Below, piece after piece: positions 53,071 through 63,220 of a stretch of 64,000 bases of DNA (its first letter is position 1; each line of letters begins with the position of its first letter). Under the pieces are notes generated by a model that was given only the letters and a program-made list of their open reading frames with translations, made no database searches and was not told where the DNA came from. The position numbers and the translations under genes were made by a program. Origin of the DNA: Filimonas lacunae (GTDB lineage Bacteria > Bacteroidota > Bacteroidia > Chitinophagales > Chitinophagaceae); assembly GCF_002355595.1 (NCBI RefSeq), contig NZ_AP017422.1, positions 7,320,823-7,384,822 of the forward strand, read 5' to 3'.

Positions 53071-54492
53071 ATGAAAACAGAGATAAACGGAGATGATTTA
53101 CTGGCCATTGGTTATACCGAAGGCCGTGTGTTGGGGGAAGCCTTGAAAGCGGCGGCAGCATTGCCGGATATAACACGGGAAGAATTGCTGGCATTGCTAA
53201 CGAAGGTGAAACAGTATCCGGAGAACTTTTTGGATGACGAGCATATGGAGTCATTAGCTACAGCCCTGATTGAAGAATTGAATAAGCCGGTAGATACTAC
53301 TATTGCCCTGATAGAAGAAAAAAGAGAATATGCCGTATATGGTGCGGATTATATAGAGGAAGGCGCAGGTAAGCAAATGGCAATAGCGATGCAATTGCCC
53401 GTTACGGTGGCAGGGGCATTAATGCCTGATGCGCACCAGGGATATGGCTTACCTATAGGTGGTGTGCTGGCTACCCGTAACGCTATTATTCCTTATGGCG
53501 TGGGTGTGGATATCGGTTGTAGAATGGCGTTATCGGTATTTGATATCCCGGCAGAACATTTCTATGAGAACGAAGCTATTTATAAACGTGAACTGATAGC
53601 GCATACCAAGTTTGGTGCGGGACATGGTTTTCATGGCCGTTATAAAGCTGACCATGCGGTATTAGACCGGAGCGAATTCAATATTACCCCGTTTGTTAAA
53701 AATCTGCAGGATAAAGCTGCATCACAACTGGGATCTTCGGGGGGAGGTAACCACTTTGTGGAATGGGGTATTATTGAATTTGAACAGCGTGACGAAGTAT
53801 TGAATATAGAAAAGGGTAAATACCTGGCTTTGTTATCGCATTCCGGATCGAGAGGTTTGGGGGCTACTATAGCAGGATATTATACCAGGCTGGCAAAAGA
53901 TATTTGCCGTTTACCTAAAGAGGCTGCTAACCTGGCCTACCTGGATATGGCATCAGAAGCCGGGCAGGAATACTGGCTGGCTATGAACCTGGCAGGCGAT
54001 TATGCTTCGGCATGTCACGAAGTAATTCATAATAAGTTAACCGCGGCCGTAGGGGCGCGTGTATTAGCCAAGGTGGAAAACCACCATAACTTTGCCTGGA
54101 AAGAGCAATGGCATGGTGAAGAAGTGATTGTGCATAGAAAAGGAGCCACGCCAGCCGGTAAAGATGTGATGGGTATTATTCCGGGTAGCATGACAGCGCC
54201 AGGCTTCCTGGTAAGAGGTAAAGGGAATGAAGATGCTATTAACTCCGCTTCGCATGGTGCCGGACGCCAGTTAAGCCGTACCAAGGCTATTCAGCAGATA
54301 TCGCAGCAGGATATGAAGGCGGTGTTGAAAGAGCATGGTGTTACCTTAATCGGGGCCGGTTTGGATGAAGCGCCTATGGCGTATAAGGATATTCATAAAG
54401 TAATGGCTGCCCAGCATGACCTGGTAGATGTTGTTGCCCGTTTTGAACCTAAAATGGTGCGTATGGCAGATGATGGCAGCAAAGAAGATTAA
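53071..54492 (+). CDS. rtcB: RNA 3'-phosphate/2',3'-cyclic-phosphate ligase RtcB
   Basis: A 473-residue RtcB. It has the metal-binding Cys150 in GVDIGCRM, GAGHGFHGRY, the SGGGNHFVEWG motif (His228), SHSGSRGLG, HNFAWKEQW, RKGATPAGKD and the guanylated His395 in NSASHGAGRQ. The enzyme uses GTP and manganese to join RNA 2',3'-cyclic phosphate or 3'-phosphate ends to 5'-OH ends, in tRNA splicing and RNA repair. The length is that of the archaeal/long bacterial form rather than the 408-residue E. coli enzyme. No archease gene is present. It is last in the operon with two nucleotidyltransferases and the zinc/TerD-like protein. Confidence 0.97.
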   Translation: MKTEINGDDLLAIGYTEGRVLGEALKAAAALPDITREELLALLTKVKQYPENFLDDEHMESLATALIEELNKPVDTTIALIEEKREYAVYGADYIEEGAGKQMAIAMQLPVTVAGALMPDAHQGYGLPIGGVLATRNAIIPYGVGVDIGCRMALSVFDIPAEHFYENEAIYKRELIAHTKFGAGHGFHGRYKADHAVLDRSEFNITPFVKNLQDKAASQLGSSGGGNHFVEWGIIEFEQRDEVLNIEKGKYLALLSHSGSRGLGATIAGYYTRLAKDICRLPKEAANLAYLDMASEAGQEYWLAMNLAGDYASACHEVIHNKLTAAVGARVLAKVENHHNFAWKEQWHGEEVIVHRKGATPAGKDVMGIIPGSMTAPGFLVRGKGNEDAINSASHGAGRQLSRTKAIQQISQQDMKAVLKEHGVTLIGAGLDEAPMAYKDIHKVMAAQHDLVDVVARFEPKMVRMADDGSKED

Positions 54493-54533
54493 TTCATCAA
54501 CAGATGCCTTATATAAGGTAATCTGATAGTGTT

Positions 54534-54608
54534 GCAGGAAAAGCTGCTTCCCGCTTTGTTCAGGTTTTATTTAGGGCCTGTGCAGGGGAAGTTGTTTTTC
54601 CTGCTTTT
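54534..54608 (+). terminator. Long structured hairpin after the rtcB gene, probable terminator
   Basis: The arms 54534-54552 and 54586-54604 pair over 19 positions (16 Watson-Crick, 2 G-U, 1 mismatch), with an inner CAGG/CCTG hairpin (54561-54564, 54577-54580), followed by TTTTGT. It ends the RNA-repair transcript 42 bp past the stop codon. The large size is unusual for a simple terminator. Confidence 0.65.
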
Positions 54609-54652
54609 GTATAAAAGGAATGTGTGTAGCTGATGTTATATCAGTAAAAATA

Positions 54653-55069
54653 TTATGCTTTTACAAACGAGAGCATATACTTAGCTATAGTTAAGAAAGA
54701 AGCTACATCATTGGGTTTGGTAATATAATCAGCTGCACCTAGTTCCATACTCATGGCTTTAAATACCGGTGAGCTGGAAGTGCTCCATATAATTTTGGGT
54801 ATCTCCTGGTAGCGGGAATGATTATTCAGTTCCTTTACAACTTCCACTCCTGTTAATTCCGGGATATTATAGTCCAGCACCAGCAAAGCGGGAAGGTCTT
54901 TATCCTGTATAGTGTCTAAGTACGACACAAACTTTCTTCCATTAGGTATACATACAACCTGCCACGACGGATCAATTTCTCCAAACGCGCTTTCTAATAG
55001 TTCCTGATCGTCACTGTCGTCCTCAGCCAACAAAATCAGCCTGTTTAAATGGCCTAAAAATTGCATCAA
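54653..55069 (-). CDS. Stand-alone receiver-domain response regulator
   Basis: A 138-residue protein consisting of one receiver domain: acidic patch AEDDSDD, phospho-acceptor Asp66 in LLVLDYNIPELTG, Ser/Thr in IIWSTSSS and Lys in DYITKPNDV. The DYNIPELTG pattern and the absence of an output domain resemble Rcp1/CheY-like regulators that act as phosphorelay shuttles. It is divergent from, and 122 bp from, the giant hybrid kinase, a natural partner. Confidence 0.9.
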   Translation of the reverse strand: MMQFLGHLNRLILLAEDDSDDQELLESAFGEIDPSWQVVCIPNGRKFVSYLDTIQDKDLPALLVLDYNIPELTGVEVVKELNNHSRYQEIPKIIWSTSSSPVFKAMSMELGAADYITKPNDVASFLTIAKYMLSFVKA

Positions 55070-55191
55070 ATTAAATGGTTATATGAAAGGTGCTGCTAAA
55101 TTACTATTTGGTTTTCATATGAAAGCAATGCTTCTCGATAACCTGAACAGATATTTTTATCTTTTATCAAGTTTAAACTCTAATACCTTTC

Positions 55192-58100
55192 ATGACTGCT
55201 CCCAAAAAGAGAACTGCAAAAGTCTCTTTACCAACTGATACTGTGGAAAATATTCCGCAAAATGGATCTGCGAAAAAGTCGCACAGCGAAGAATTAGATA
55301 CTCCTGAACTATTGAGGGTGTTACTGGATGTTAAGAATGGAAACTTTAGTGTGCGAATGCCTGGCGATAGTACAGGGTTAAGCGGTAAAATCTGTGATAC
55401 CGTAAATGAGATTATATCGCTGAATGAATTATTAGTGGAAGAATTAATGCTCGCCCGTAATACTATTGGTAAAAAAGGCAGGCTCAACCACCGTGTAGAA
55501 ATGCCGCGAAGCGCCAGAGGCTCGTGGAGTGTGGCGGTAGGTTCTATTAATAGCCTGATCTCCGATCTGGTTCATCCCACCATTGAAATTGCACACGTAA
55601 TCAGCTCTGTGGCAAAGGGAAATCTGTCGCAGGAAATGCCATTACAGATAGAAGACCACGTTTTACAGGGGGAGTTTGCGCGTATTGCCACCGAGGTGAA
55701 CGAAATGGTGAAACAGCTAAACCTGTTTTCCCGTGAGGTAACCCGTGTGGCGCGCGAAGTGGGATCGGAAGGTAAACTGGGCGGCCAGGCCAAGGTGAAA
55801 GATGTGGCGGGTGTATGGAAAGATCTGACCGATTCGGTGAACCAGATGGCGGGTAACCTTACTGCGCAGGTTCGTAACATTGCGGAGGTAACTACCGCGG
55901 TGGCAAAAGGGGATTTGTCGAAGAAGATTACGGTGGATGTGCAGGGCGAGATATTGGAGCTGAAGGATACTATTAATACGATGGTGGATCAGCTGAACTC
56001 TTTTTCATCGGAAGTAACGCGTGTGGCGCGGGAAGTGGGTACCGATGGTAAGCTGGGTGGCCAGGCAGAAGTAAAAGGTGTGGCCGGTACGTGGAAAGAC
56101 TTAACTGATTCTGTAAATAAAATGGCCAGTAACCTTACGGGCCAGGTGCGTAACATTGCGGAGGTAACTACTGCGGTGGCACGTGGCGACTTGTCGCGTA
56201 AGATTACGGTGGACGTAAAAGGAGAAATCCTGGAACTGAAAAATACCATTAACACCATGGTGGATCAGTTGAACTCCTTCTCGGCGGAAGTAACGCGTGT
56301 GGCGCGTGAGGTAGGTTCGGAAGGTAAACTGGGTGGACAGGCCACGGTAAAAGGCGTGGGTGGTGTATGGAAAGATTTGACCGATTCGGTAAACCAAATG
56401 GCGGGTAACCTTACAGCCCAGGTGCGTAATATTGCCGAGGTAACTACGGCGGTGGCCAATGGTGACTTATCCAAGAAAATTACGGTGGATGTTGCCGGTG
56501 AGATATTAGAGCTGAAGAAAACCATTAACACGATGGTGGATCAGCTGAACTCTTTTGCATCGGAAGTAACGCGTGTGGCATTGGAAGTGGGTACGGAAGG
56601 TAAACTGGGTGGCCAGGCGAAAGTGCAGGGTGTGGGCGGTACCTGGAAGGATTTGACCGATTCGGTAAACCAGATGGGAAGTAACCTTACTGCGCAGGTG
56701 CGTAACATTGCCGAGGTAACTACGGCGGTGGCGAATGGTGACTTATCTAAGAAAATTACGGTGGATGTTGCCGGTGAGATATTGGAGCTGAAGAAAACCA
56801 TTAACACGATGGTGGATCAGCTGAACTCTTTTGCATCGGAAGTAACGCGTGTGGCATTGGAGGTGGGTACAGAAGGTAAGCTCGGTGGCCAGGCGAAAGT
56901 GCAGGGCGTGGGTGGTACCTGGAAAGACTTAACAGAGTCGGTAAACCAGATGGGAAGTAACCTTACTGCCCAGGTACGTAACATTGCCGAGGTAACTACG
57001 GCGGTGGCGAAAGGTGATTTGTCGCGCAAGATTACGGTGGATGTAAAAGGGGAAATTCTGGAATTAAAGAACACCATTAACACGATGGTGGATCAGTTGA
57101 ACTCCTTTGGATCGGAAGTGTTTCGGGTGGCGCGTGAAGTGGGGTCGGAAGGTAAGCTGGGTGGCCAGGCAGATGTACCGGGTGTGGAAGGTTTATGGAA
57201 AGACTTAACGGATTCGGTAAACATCATGGCCTCTAACCTTACTTCGCAGGTGCGTAACATTGCGGAGGTTACTACGGCGGTAGCGAATGGTGACTTGTCG
57301 CGCAAGATTGAAGTAGATGTAAAAGGAGAGATCCTGGAGCTGAAGAATACGATTAACACGATGGTGGAGCAGCTGCGTTCCTTTGCATCGGAAGTAACGC
57401 GTGTGGCGCGTGAAGTGGGTACGGAAGGTAAGCTGGGTGGCCAGGCAAACGTGCCGGGTGTAGGTGGTACCTGGAAAGATTTAACCGACTCGGTAAACAT
57501 GATGGCGGGTAACCTTACTGCCCAGGTGCGTAACATTGCCGATGTGGCTATTGCGGTGGCGAATGGGGATATGAGCCGTAAGATTACGGTGGATGTGCGT
57601 GGGGAGATATTGCAATTAAAAGAAACGCTGAACACGATGGTGGATCAGCTTCGTGCGTTTGCATCGGAAGTAACGCGTGTGGCGCGTGAGGTGGGTACGG
57701 ATGGTAAACTGGGTGGCCAGGCGTTTGTGCCTGGTGTGGCCGGTACCTGGAAAGACCTTACCGACTCGGTAAACCAGATGACGGGTAACCTTACGGGGCA
57801 GGTGCGTAACATTGCCGAGGTAACCAAGGCGGTGGCATCGGGTGACTTATCGAAGAAAGTAACCATTGATGTAAAGGGGGAGATATTTGATTTGAAGAAC
57901 ACCATTAACACGATGGTGGATCAGCTGAACTCTTTTGCGTTTGAGGTAACGCGTGTAGCGCGTGAAGTGGGTACGGAAGGTAAGCTGGGTGGACAAGCAG
58001 AGGTGCAAGGCGTGGGTGGTACCTGGAAAGACTTAACCGATTCGGTGAACATGATGGCTTCTAACCTTACCAACCAGGTAAGGGGTATTGCCAAGGTGGT

Positions 58101-61100
58101 AACCGCGGTGGCTACCGGAAACCTGAAGCAGAAGTTAAGCATCGTGTCGCGTGGTGAGGTGGCACAGTTAACAGAAACCATTAATGAAATGATTGATACC
58201 CTGGCGTTGTTTGCCGACCAGGTAACTACCGTGGCCCGTGAAGTGGGTGTAGAAGGTAGACTGGGCGGCCAGGCAAGTGTGCCGGGTGCATCGGGTATAT
58301 GGAAGAACCTTACGGAGAACGTAAACCAGCTGGCTGAAAACCTGACTACACAGGTACGTGCTATTTCGGCGGTGGCCAGTGCGGTAACCAAAGGTGATTT
58401 AACACAGATGATTCGTGTGGAAGCGAAGGGTGAGGTGGAACAGCTGAAAGATACCATCAACCAGATGATCGCCAACCTGAAACAAACCACGCTGCGTAAC
58501 CAGGAACAGGACTGGTTGAAATCGAACCTGGCTAAGTTTACACAAATGCTGCAGGGCCAGAAAGATCTGAACACGGTAACACGCCGTATCCTTTCCGAGC
58601 TGGCACAGGTGGTAAATGCACAAAAGGGTATGTTTTATATCCTGGAGCAGGAAGATGATTACAAAACACCTAAGCTGAAACTGTTTGCGGCCTATGCGTA
58701 TGGTGATGAAGTAAACCTGTCGCGCGAATTTGAATTAGGACAAGGCCTGGTAGGCCAGGTGGCTGTTGAAAAAGAGCGTATACTATTAACGAATGTTCCT
58801 TCTAATTATATTAAGATAGGTTCGGGCCTGGGTGAAGCGCCGCCTATTAACCTGATTGTATTACCGGTATTGTTTGAAACAGAAATTAAAGCGGTAATTG
58901 AACTGGCTTCTTTTGATTCGTTCAGCCAAACACACCTTGACTTTTTAGGACAGTTAACAGAAAGTATTGGTATTGTATTAAATACCATTGAAGCCAACTC
59001 CCGTACGGAGCATCTGTTAGAGCAATCACAATCACTGGCCGATGAGTTAAGAAGAACCAACGAAGAGTTGCAGGATAAAGCTCACCTGCTGGTGAAGCAA
59101 AAAGATGAAGTGGAAGGCAAGAACAAAGAAGTGGAGGAAGCCAGGAAGTCGCTGGAAGAAAAAGCAGAACAGCTGCAATTGACCTCTAAGTATAAATCTG
59201 AGTTTTTGGCCAACATGTCGCACGAGTTGCGTACACCGTTGAACAGCTTGCTGATATTAGCGCAACAGCTGTATGAAAACCCTGATGGCAACCTGAACGA
59301 GAAGCAGGTGCGGTATGCAAAAACCATTCACAGTTGCGGGGATGATCTGATCCAGTTGATTAATGATATTTTGGATCTTTCTAAAATTGAATCGGGTTAT
59401 ATCTCTACCGACTTTATTAAAGTGCGCTTTAGCGAGGTGATAGGCTTTGTGGAAACTACCTTTAAGCATATATCAGAAAGTAAAAGCCTGCGCTTTAGCA
59501 TTGATGTGGAAGACATGCTGCCACAAACACTGGAAACAGATGTACAACGCTTAAACCAGATATTGAAGAATCTGTTGTCTAACGCCTTTAAGTTTACTGA
59601 AAAAGGTGAAGTGCGCCTGCGCATTTATGAAGCCAAACGTAACTGGCGTTTGCTGAGCCATAGCCTGGAGAGTGCAGACAGGGTGGTGGCGTTTGAGATT
59701 AAGGACACGGGTATCGGTATCTCTAAAGACAAGCAAAATATCATATTTGAAGCGTTTCAACAGGCGGAAGGCTCTACCAGCCGTAAGTATGGCGGTACGG
59801 GCTTAGGTTTATCTATCAGCCGCGGTCTGGCCGATCTGTTGGGTGGTTCTATTGAACTGGAAAGCGAAACCGGGCATGGAAGCACCTTTACTTTATTCCT
59901 GCCTTTACAGTACAACCCGGCTACTATACGCAAGGAAAAGCAAAGCAGCCTTACTGTGAACGAGTATAAATTACTGGAAGGGTATGATGCAGAAGTGATT
60001 CAGTCGGTAACTACTGTGAAGGCGGTGGAAGCAAAAGATCTGGAAGGGTTGAATGAGATTATCAATGAAGTAGGAGACGACAGAACGCATATAGTAGAGA
60101 ACGACAAGGTGGTGCTGATAGTGGAAGATGATGTGCGCTTTGCCAAAATTATGCAGGAGAAAGCGCATGAGATGGGGCTGAAAGTGGTAGTGGCTACCAG
60201 TTTTGGGGAGGTGTTTGATTTAACCAATAAGTTTAACCCTATAGCGGTAACGCTGGATGTAAAACTGCCCGATGCCAGCGGATGGCGTGTGCTGGATTTG
60301 TTTAAGAACGATATTAACCTGCGTCATATTCCTATACACCTGATATCGGGCGAAGAAAACAGATTGCTGGCTATGCACCGTGGTGCACGCAGTTTTAACC
60401 TGAAACCTTTAACTTCTGAGAAGCTGACGATATTGTTTTCCGGTATTATCGAACAAAGCAGCCGTGCACGTAAAAACGTGCTGGTGGTAGAAGACAACGA
60501 GCCAGATGCATCACAGATAGCGCGTATACTGGACAATGGCGACTTGATACAGATGGAATTTGCCGAGAACGGACAAGCAGCATTGGATATGATCAATGAC
60601 CGTGCTTACGATTGTATTATCGCAGACTTTATGCTGCCTGATATTGAAGGGGCTGAGTTTGTAGCCAGTGTGCAGAATGTAAACCCTTACAATGCAACGC
60701 CGGTGATTGTATATTCGGCAAAAGATTTCTCCAACAAAGAAAAGTCTAAGCTAAAGCAGTATGCCAATAAAATATTGCTGAAAGGGGTGAATTCTTTAGA
60801 CCTGCTGCTGGAAGAAACGATAATGCAGCTGCATATTAATCATAGCACATTATTGCCGGAGAAAAGGAAGCTGATTGAAGACCTGCGCTCGCAGAAAGAT
60901 GTGCTGATACATAAAAATGTATTGGTGGTGGATGATGATGTGCGTAACCTGTTTGCATTAACCACCGCTTTTGAAAGGTATCAGATTAACACTATTACTG
61001 CTGAAAGCGGTAAGGAAGCGATGAACATTCTGGATGAGAATAACCATATTGATATTGTATTGATGGATATTATGATGCCTGAAATGGATGGGTATGAAAC

Positions 61101-61278
61101 CATGCAGAAGATACGCAGGGAACATAAGAACAGTGCGTTGCCTATTATTGCAGTAACTGCTAAGGCTATGAAAGGGGATAGAGAGAAATGTTTGGAAGCA
61201 GGAGCCTCGGATTATATAACCAAGCCGTTAAAAATTGATCAGCTGTTGTCACTGATGCGCGTTTGGTTATACAGGTAA
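55192..61278 (+). CDS. Giant poly-HAMP hybrid histidine kinase (Nik1-like) with three receivers
   Basis: A 2028-residue protein without membrane segments. Residues about 25-190 hold diverged HAMP-like units; 191-1110 hold ten tandem 92-residue units (GKLGGQA-x-V-x-GV-x-G-x-WKDLT to INTMVDQ); about 1130-1275 a GAF domain; a coiled coil; HisKA with [11 protein letters not shown] (His1344); HATPase (1450-1590); then receivers with Asp1689, Asp1812 and Asp1959. The layout is that of group III hybrid kinases (Nik1/Hik1 in fungi, similar proteins in bacteria), cytosolic sensors where the HAMP array transmits or senses stress. The downstream gene encodes a receiver-kinase protein 26 bp away. Confidence 0.95.
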   Translation: MTAPKKRTAKVSLPTDTVENIPQNGSAKKSHSEELDTPELLRVLLDVKNGNFSVRMPGDSTGLSGKICDTVNEIISLNELLVEELMLARNTIGKKGRLNHRVEMPRSARGSWSVAVGSINSLISDLVHPTIEIAHVISSVAKGNLSQEMPLQIEDHVLQGEFARIATEVNEMVKQLNLFSREVTRVAREVGSEGKLGGQAKVKDVAGVWKDLTDSVNQMAGNLTAQVRNIAEVTTAVAKGDLSKKITVDVQGEILELKDTINTMVDQLNSFSSEVTRVAREVGTDGKLGGQAEVKGVAGTWKDLTDSVNKMASNLTGQVRNIAEVTTAVARGDLSRKITVDVKGEILELKNTINTMVDQLNSFSAEVTRVAREVGSEGKLGGQATVKGVGGVWKDLTDSVNQMAGNLTAQVRNIAEVTTAVANGDLSKKITVDVAGEILELKKTINTMVDQLNSFASEVTRVALEVGTEGKLGGQAKVQGVGGTWKDLTDSVNQMGSNLTAQVRNIAEVTTAVANGDLSKKITVDVAGEILELKKTINTMVDQLNSFASEVTRVALEVGTEGKLGGQAKVQGVGGTWKDLTESVNQMGSNLTAQVRNIAEVTTAVAKGDLSRKITVDVKGEILELKNTINTMVDQLNSFGSEVFRVAREVGSEGKLGGQADVPGVEGLWKDLTDSVNIMASNLTSQVRNIAEVTTAVANGDLSRKIEVDVKGEILELKNTINTMVEQLRSFASEVTRVAREVGTEGKLGGQANVPGVGGTWKDLTDSVNMMAGNLTAQVRNIADVAIAVANGDMSRKITVDVRGEILQLKETLNTMVDQLRAFASEVTRVAREVGTDGKLGGQAFVPGVAGTWKDLTDSVNQMTGNLTGQVRNIAEVTKAVASGDLSKKVTIDVKGEIFDLKNTINTMVDQLNSFAFEVTRVAREVGTEGKLGGQAEVQGVGGTWKDLTDSVNMMASNLTNQVRGIAKVVTAVATGNLKQKLSIVSRGEVAQLTETINEMIDTLALFADQVTTVAREVGVEGRLGGQASVPGASGIWKNLTENVNQLAENLTTQVRAISAVASAVTKGDLTQMIRVEAKGEVEQLKDTINQMIANLKQTTLRNQEQDWLKSNLAKFTQMLQGQKDLNTVTRRILSELAQVVNAQKGMFYILEQEDDYKTPKLKLFAAYAYGDEVNLSREFELGQGLVGQVAVEKERILLTNVPSNYIKIGSGLGEAPPINLIVLPVLFETEIKAVIELASFDSFSQTHLDFLGQLTESIGIVLNTIEANSRTEHLLEQSQSLADELRRTNEELQDKAHLLVKQKDEVEGKNKEVEEARKSLEEKAEQLQLTSKYKSEFLANMSHELRTPLNSLLILAQQLYENPDGNLNEKQVRYAKTIHSCGDDLIQLINDILDLSKIESGYISTDFIKVRFSEVIGFVETTFKHISESKSLRFSIDVEDMLPQTLETDVQRLNQILKNLLSNAFKFTEKGEVRLRIYEAKRNWRLLSHSLESADRVVAFEIKDTGIGISKDKQNIIFEAFQQAEGSTSRKYGGTGLGLSISRGLADLLGGSIELESETGHGSTFTLFLPLQYNPATIRKEKQSSLTVNEYKLLEGYDAEVIQSVTTVKAVEAKDLEGLNEIINEVGDDRTHIVENDKVVLIVEDDVRFAKIMQEKAHEMGLKVVVATSFGEVFDLTNKFNPIAVTLDVKLPDASGWRVLDLFKNDINLRHIPIHLISGEENRLLAMHRGARSFNLKPLTSEKLTILFSGIIEQSSRARKNVLVVEDNEPDASQIARILDNGDLIQMEFAENGQAALDMINDRAYDCIIADFMLPDIEGAEFVASVQNVNPYNATPVIVYSAKDFSNKEKSKLKQYANKILLKGVNSLDLLLEETIMQLHINHSTLLPEKRKLIEDLRSQKDVLIHKNVLVVDDDVRNLFALTTAFERYQINTITAESGKEAMNILDENNHIDIVLMDIMMPEMDGYETMQKIRREHKNSALPIIAVTAKAMKGDREKCLEAGASDYITKPLKIDQLLSLMRVWLYR
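55762..58521. repeat. Ten tandem 276-bp coding repeats (poly-HAMP array)
   Basis: Units begin every 276 bp at 55762, 56038, 56314, 56590, 56866, 57142, 57418, 57694, 57970 and 58246. The adjacent segments 56441-56716 and 56717-56992 are nearly identical, including at synonymous sites, which implies a recent duplication. Antisense open frames across the array are shadows of the repeat. Confidence 0.93.
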
Positions 61279-61303
61279 ATTATTCACGTATGCTTCTAAA
61301 AAA

Positions 61304-62557
61304 ATGGCAGTGCAGGAAAAAGAGACTATCAAAATATTAATTGTGGACGATCGACCCGATAACCTGTTATCTATCGAGTCCATACTGGAAAAAGAAAATT
61401 ACCATATTGTAAAGGCTGGTTCGGGTAGGGCTGCGTTGAAGATATTGCTGAGGGAATTTGATTTTTCATTGATATTGATGGACGTGCAAATGCCGGACAT
61501 GAATGGTTTTGAAACGGCAGCGTTGATTTATCAGCGTGACAAGCTGAAGAACGTACCTATCATCTTTATTACCGCACATAATGAAGATGAAGCCATTTTC
61601 AAGGGATATAAGGTGGGTGCGGTTGATTTTATTTACAAGCCTATTAACCCTGAACTGCTTCGTGTAAAGGTGGGATTGTTTGTAGAGCTTTATCAGAAAA
61701 CACAATCATTACAGGCGCAGGAAACTAAATTGCTCAACATTAATGCTTCGCTGCAAAAAGAGATAGAAGAGCGCGAGGCATCGGAGCAAAAGGTGAGGGA
61801 TTTAAACCGCTTGCTGGTACAGAATAATATTCACCTGAAAGCAGTGAATGAAGAACTGGATCGCTTTGCCTATATCGCTTCGCATGATTTACAGGAGCCT
61901 CTGCGAAAGATAAGAGTGTTTAGTGACATGATCATGCAGAAGAAAGATACCGAAGGGGAAGTAGATAAGTATATCACTAAAATTATCAACGCTACTATCC
62001 GCATGCAGCAACTGGTGAACGACCTGTTACGGTTTTCGCGACATGCGGTGCAGGGCGGAGATTTTGTAACTGCCGATTTAAATGATATTGTTAAGGAAGC
62101 TTTAGGTGAACTGGAAATTGCAATTCATCAGTCTAAGGCAAAAATAACTTTAGGTATTTTGCCGGTAGCGCATGTGATACCTACCTTAATGCGGCAGGTG
62201 TTTTATAACCTGATAAGCAACGCTATCAAGTTTAGAAAAAAAGACACCGTGCCGGAAGTGCATATTTATGCCGAGCAGTCAGCTACTGGCGATAACAACT
62301 ATTACAAAATATTTGTGGTTGATAACGGTATTGGTTTTGAAAAAAAATATAGTGAAGACATCTTTGTTGTATTTAAGCGCCTGCATAGCTATCATGAAAT
62401 AGAAGGTTCGGGTATAGGGCTATCTATCTGCAAAAAGATAATGGAGCAGCACAGCGGTTTTATTACCGCTGCCAGCGAGATAAATGAAGGTGCTACTTTT
62501 GTAATTACCCTGCCAGAAAAACAGGGTGTTATTTACCATAACCATTCATTGCCTTAA
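61304..62557 (+). CDS. Receiver-histidine kinase hybrid (REC-HisKA-HATPase)
   Basis: A 417-residue soluble protein: receiver (1-125, Asp60 in LILMDVQMPDMNG), a coiled coil (about 133-185), HisKA with SHDLQEPLRKI (His194), and HATPase with LISNAIKFRKK, DNGIGFEKK and GSGIGLSICK. In this class the receiver is N-terminal, so the kinase is probably gated by phosphorylation from another kinase, plausibly the giant kinase encoded 26 bp upstream. Its 3' end overlaps the convergent NarL-type gene by 29 bp. Confidence 0.93.
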   Translation: MAVQEKETIKILIVDDRPDNLLSIESILEKENYHIVKAGSGRAALKILLREFDFSLILMDVQMPDMNGFETAALIYQRDKLKNVPIIFITAHNEDEAIFKGYKVGAVDFIYKPINPELLRVKVGLFVELYQKTQSLQAQETKLLNINASLQKEIEEREASEQKVRDLNRLLVQNNIHLKAVNEELDRFAYIASHDLQEPLRKIRVFSDMIMQKKDTEGEVDKYITKIINATIRMQQLVNDLLRFSRHAVQGGDFVTADLNDIVKEALGELEIAIHQSKAKITLGILPVAHVIPTLMRQVFYNLISNAIKFRKKDTVPEVHIYAEQSATGDNNYYKIFVVDNGIGFEKKYSEDIFVVFKRLHSYHEIEGSGIGLSICKKIMEQHSGFITAASEINEGATFVITLPEKQGVIYHNHSLP

Positions 62558-63179
62558 TAATAGCTTCTGCATTGGAGTTAACATGCAGTTTGCGGTAGAT
62601 GCTTTTTATTTGAACGCGTATGGTTTCTACGCTTTTATTCAGGCTATTGGCTATCATCTTATAGCTGTATCCTTTCACCATGTATTCCAGTACTTCCTTT
62701 TCCTTCTCGCTCAGGCTTTCTTCCTGTTTGGGAGCTACAAAGCGGGTTTTAGGAAAATGCGTGAGTATTTTTTTTGCTACCGAAGGGGTTAACGGGCAAC
62801 CGCCTTCAATCACATCTTTAATGCTTTCTATAATTTTTTCAGGTGGGGTGCTTTTAAGCAAATAGCCATCCGCTCCCAGGCATATGGCATTAAGTATGTT
62901 GTCGTTGGTGTCAAATACGGTAAGGATTAATGTTTTTGCTTCGGGGTATTCTTTCTTGAGTTGGCTAATGCCTTCCAGCCCGTTTACCTCAGGCATGTCT
63001 ATATCCGACAGAATAATATCTGGTTGGTGCTGTGCATATAAACGGCAGATATGTTTGGCGTTTGAATACACCCCTGCTACTTCGAAGTCCGGCTGTAACT
63101 GTAGCAGATCGGATAAAGACTGCTGCATTAACGGGTTGTCTTCAAATATGATTATTTTAATACTCCTCATGCTAGTCAA
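62529..63179 (-). CDS. NarL/FixJ-family (LuxR-HTH) response regulator
   Basis: A 216-residue protein with a receiver domain (Asp59 in IILSDIDMPEVNG, Lys in YLLKSTPPEK) and a LuxR-type helix-turn-helix (about 150-212: LSEKEKEVLEYMVKGYSYKM, SVETIRVQIKSIYRKL). It follows the sensor-kinase gene by 41 bp on the same strand and should be its partner. Its target genes are not evident. Confidence 0.93.
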   Translation of the reverse strand: MTSMRSIKIIIFEDNPLMQQSLSDLLQLQPDFEVAGVYSNAKHICRLYAQHQPDIILSDIDMPEVNGLEGISQLKKEYPEAKTLILTVFDTNDNILNAICLGADGYLLKSTPPEKIIESIKDVIEGGCPLTPSVAKKILTHFPKTRFVAPKQEESLSEKEKEVLEYMVKGYSYKMIANSLNKSVETIRVQIKSIYRKLHVNSNAEAIIKAMNGYGK

Positions 63180-63220
63180 ATGTAGTGGTGCTTTAATGGG
63201 GTGAAAATACCCAATTGGGG

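Noticed and set aside
55762-58521. CRISPR-like or satellite repeat
   Set aside because: The period is 276 bp, in frame, with no spacers; it encodes HAMP units.
55572-58574. Long minus-strand open frames across the HAMP array
   Set aside because: They repeat with the 276-bp period and are mirror frames of the kinase repeats, rich in Ser/Thr/Pro with no sensible start or domain.
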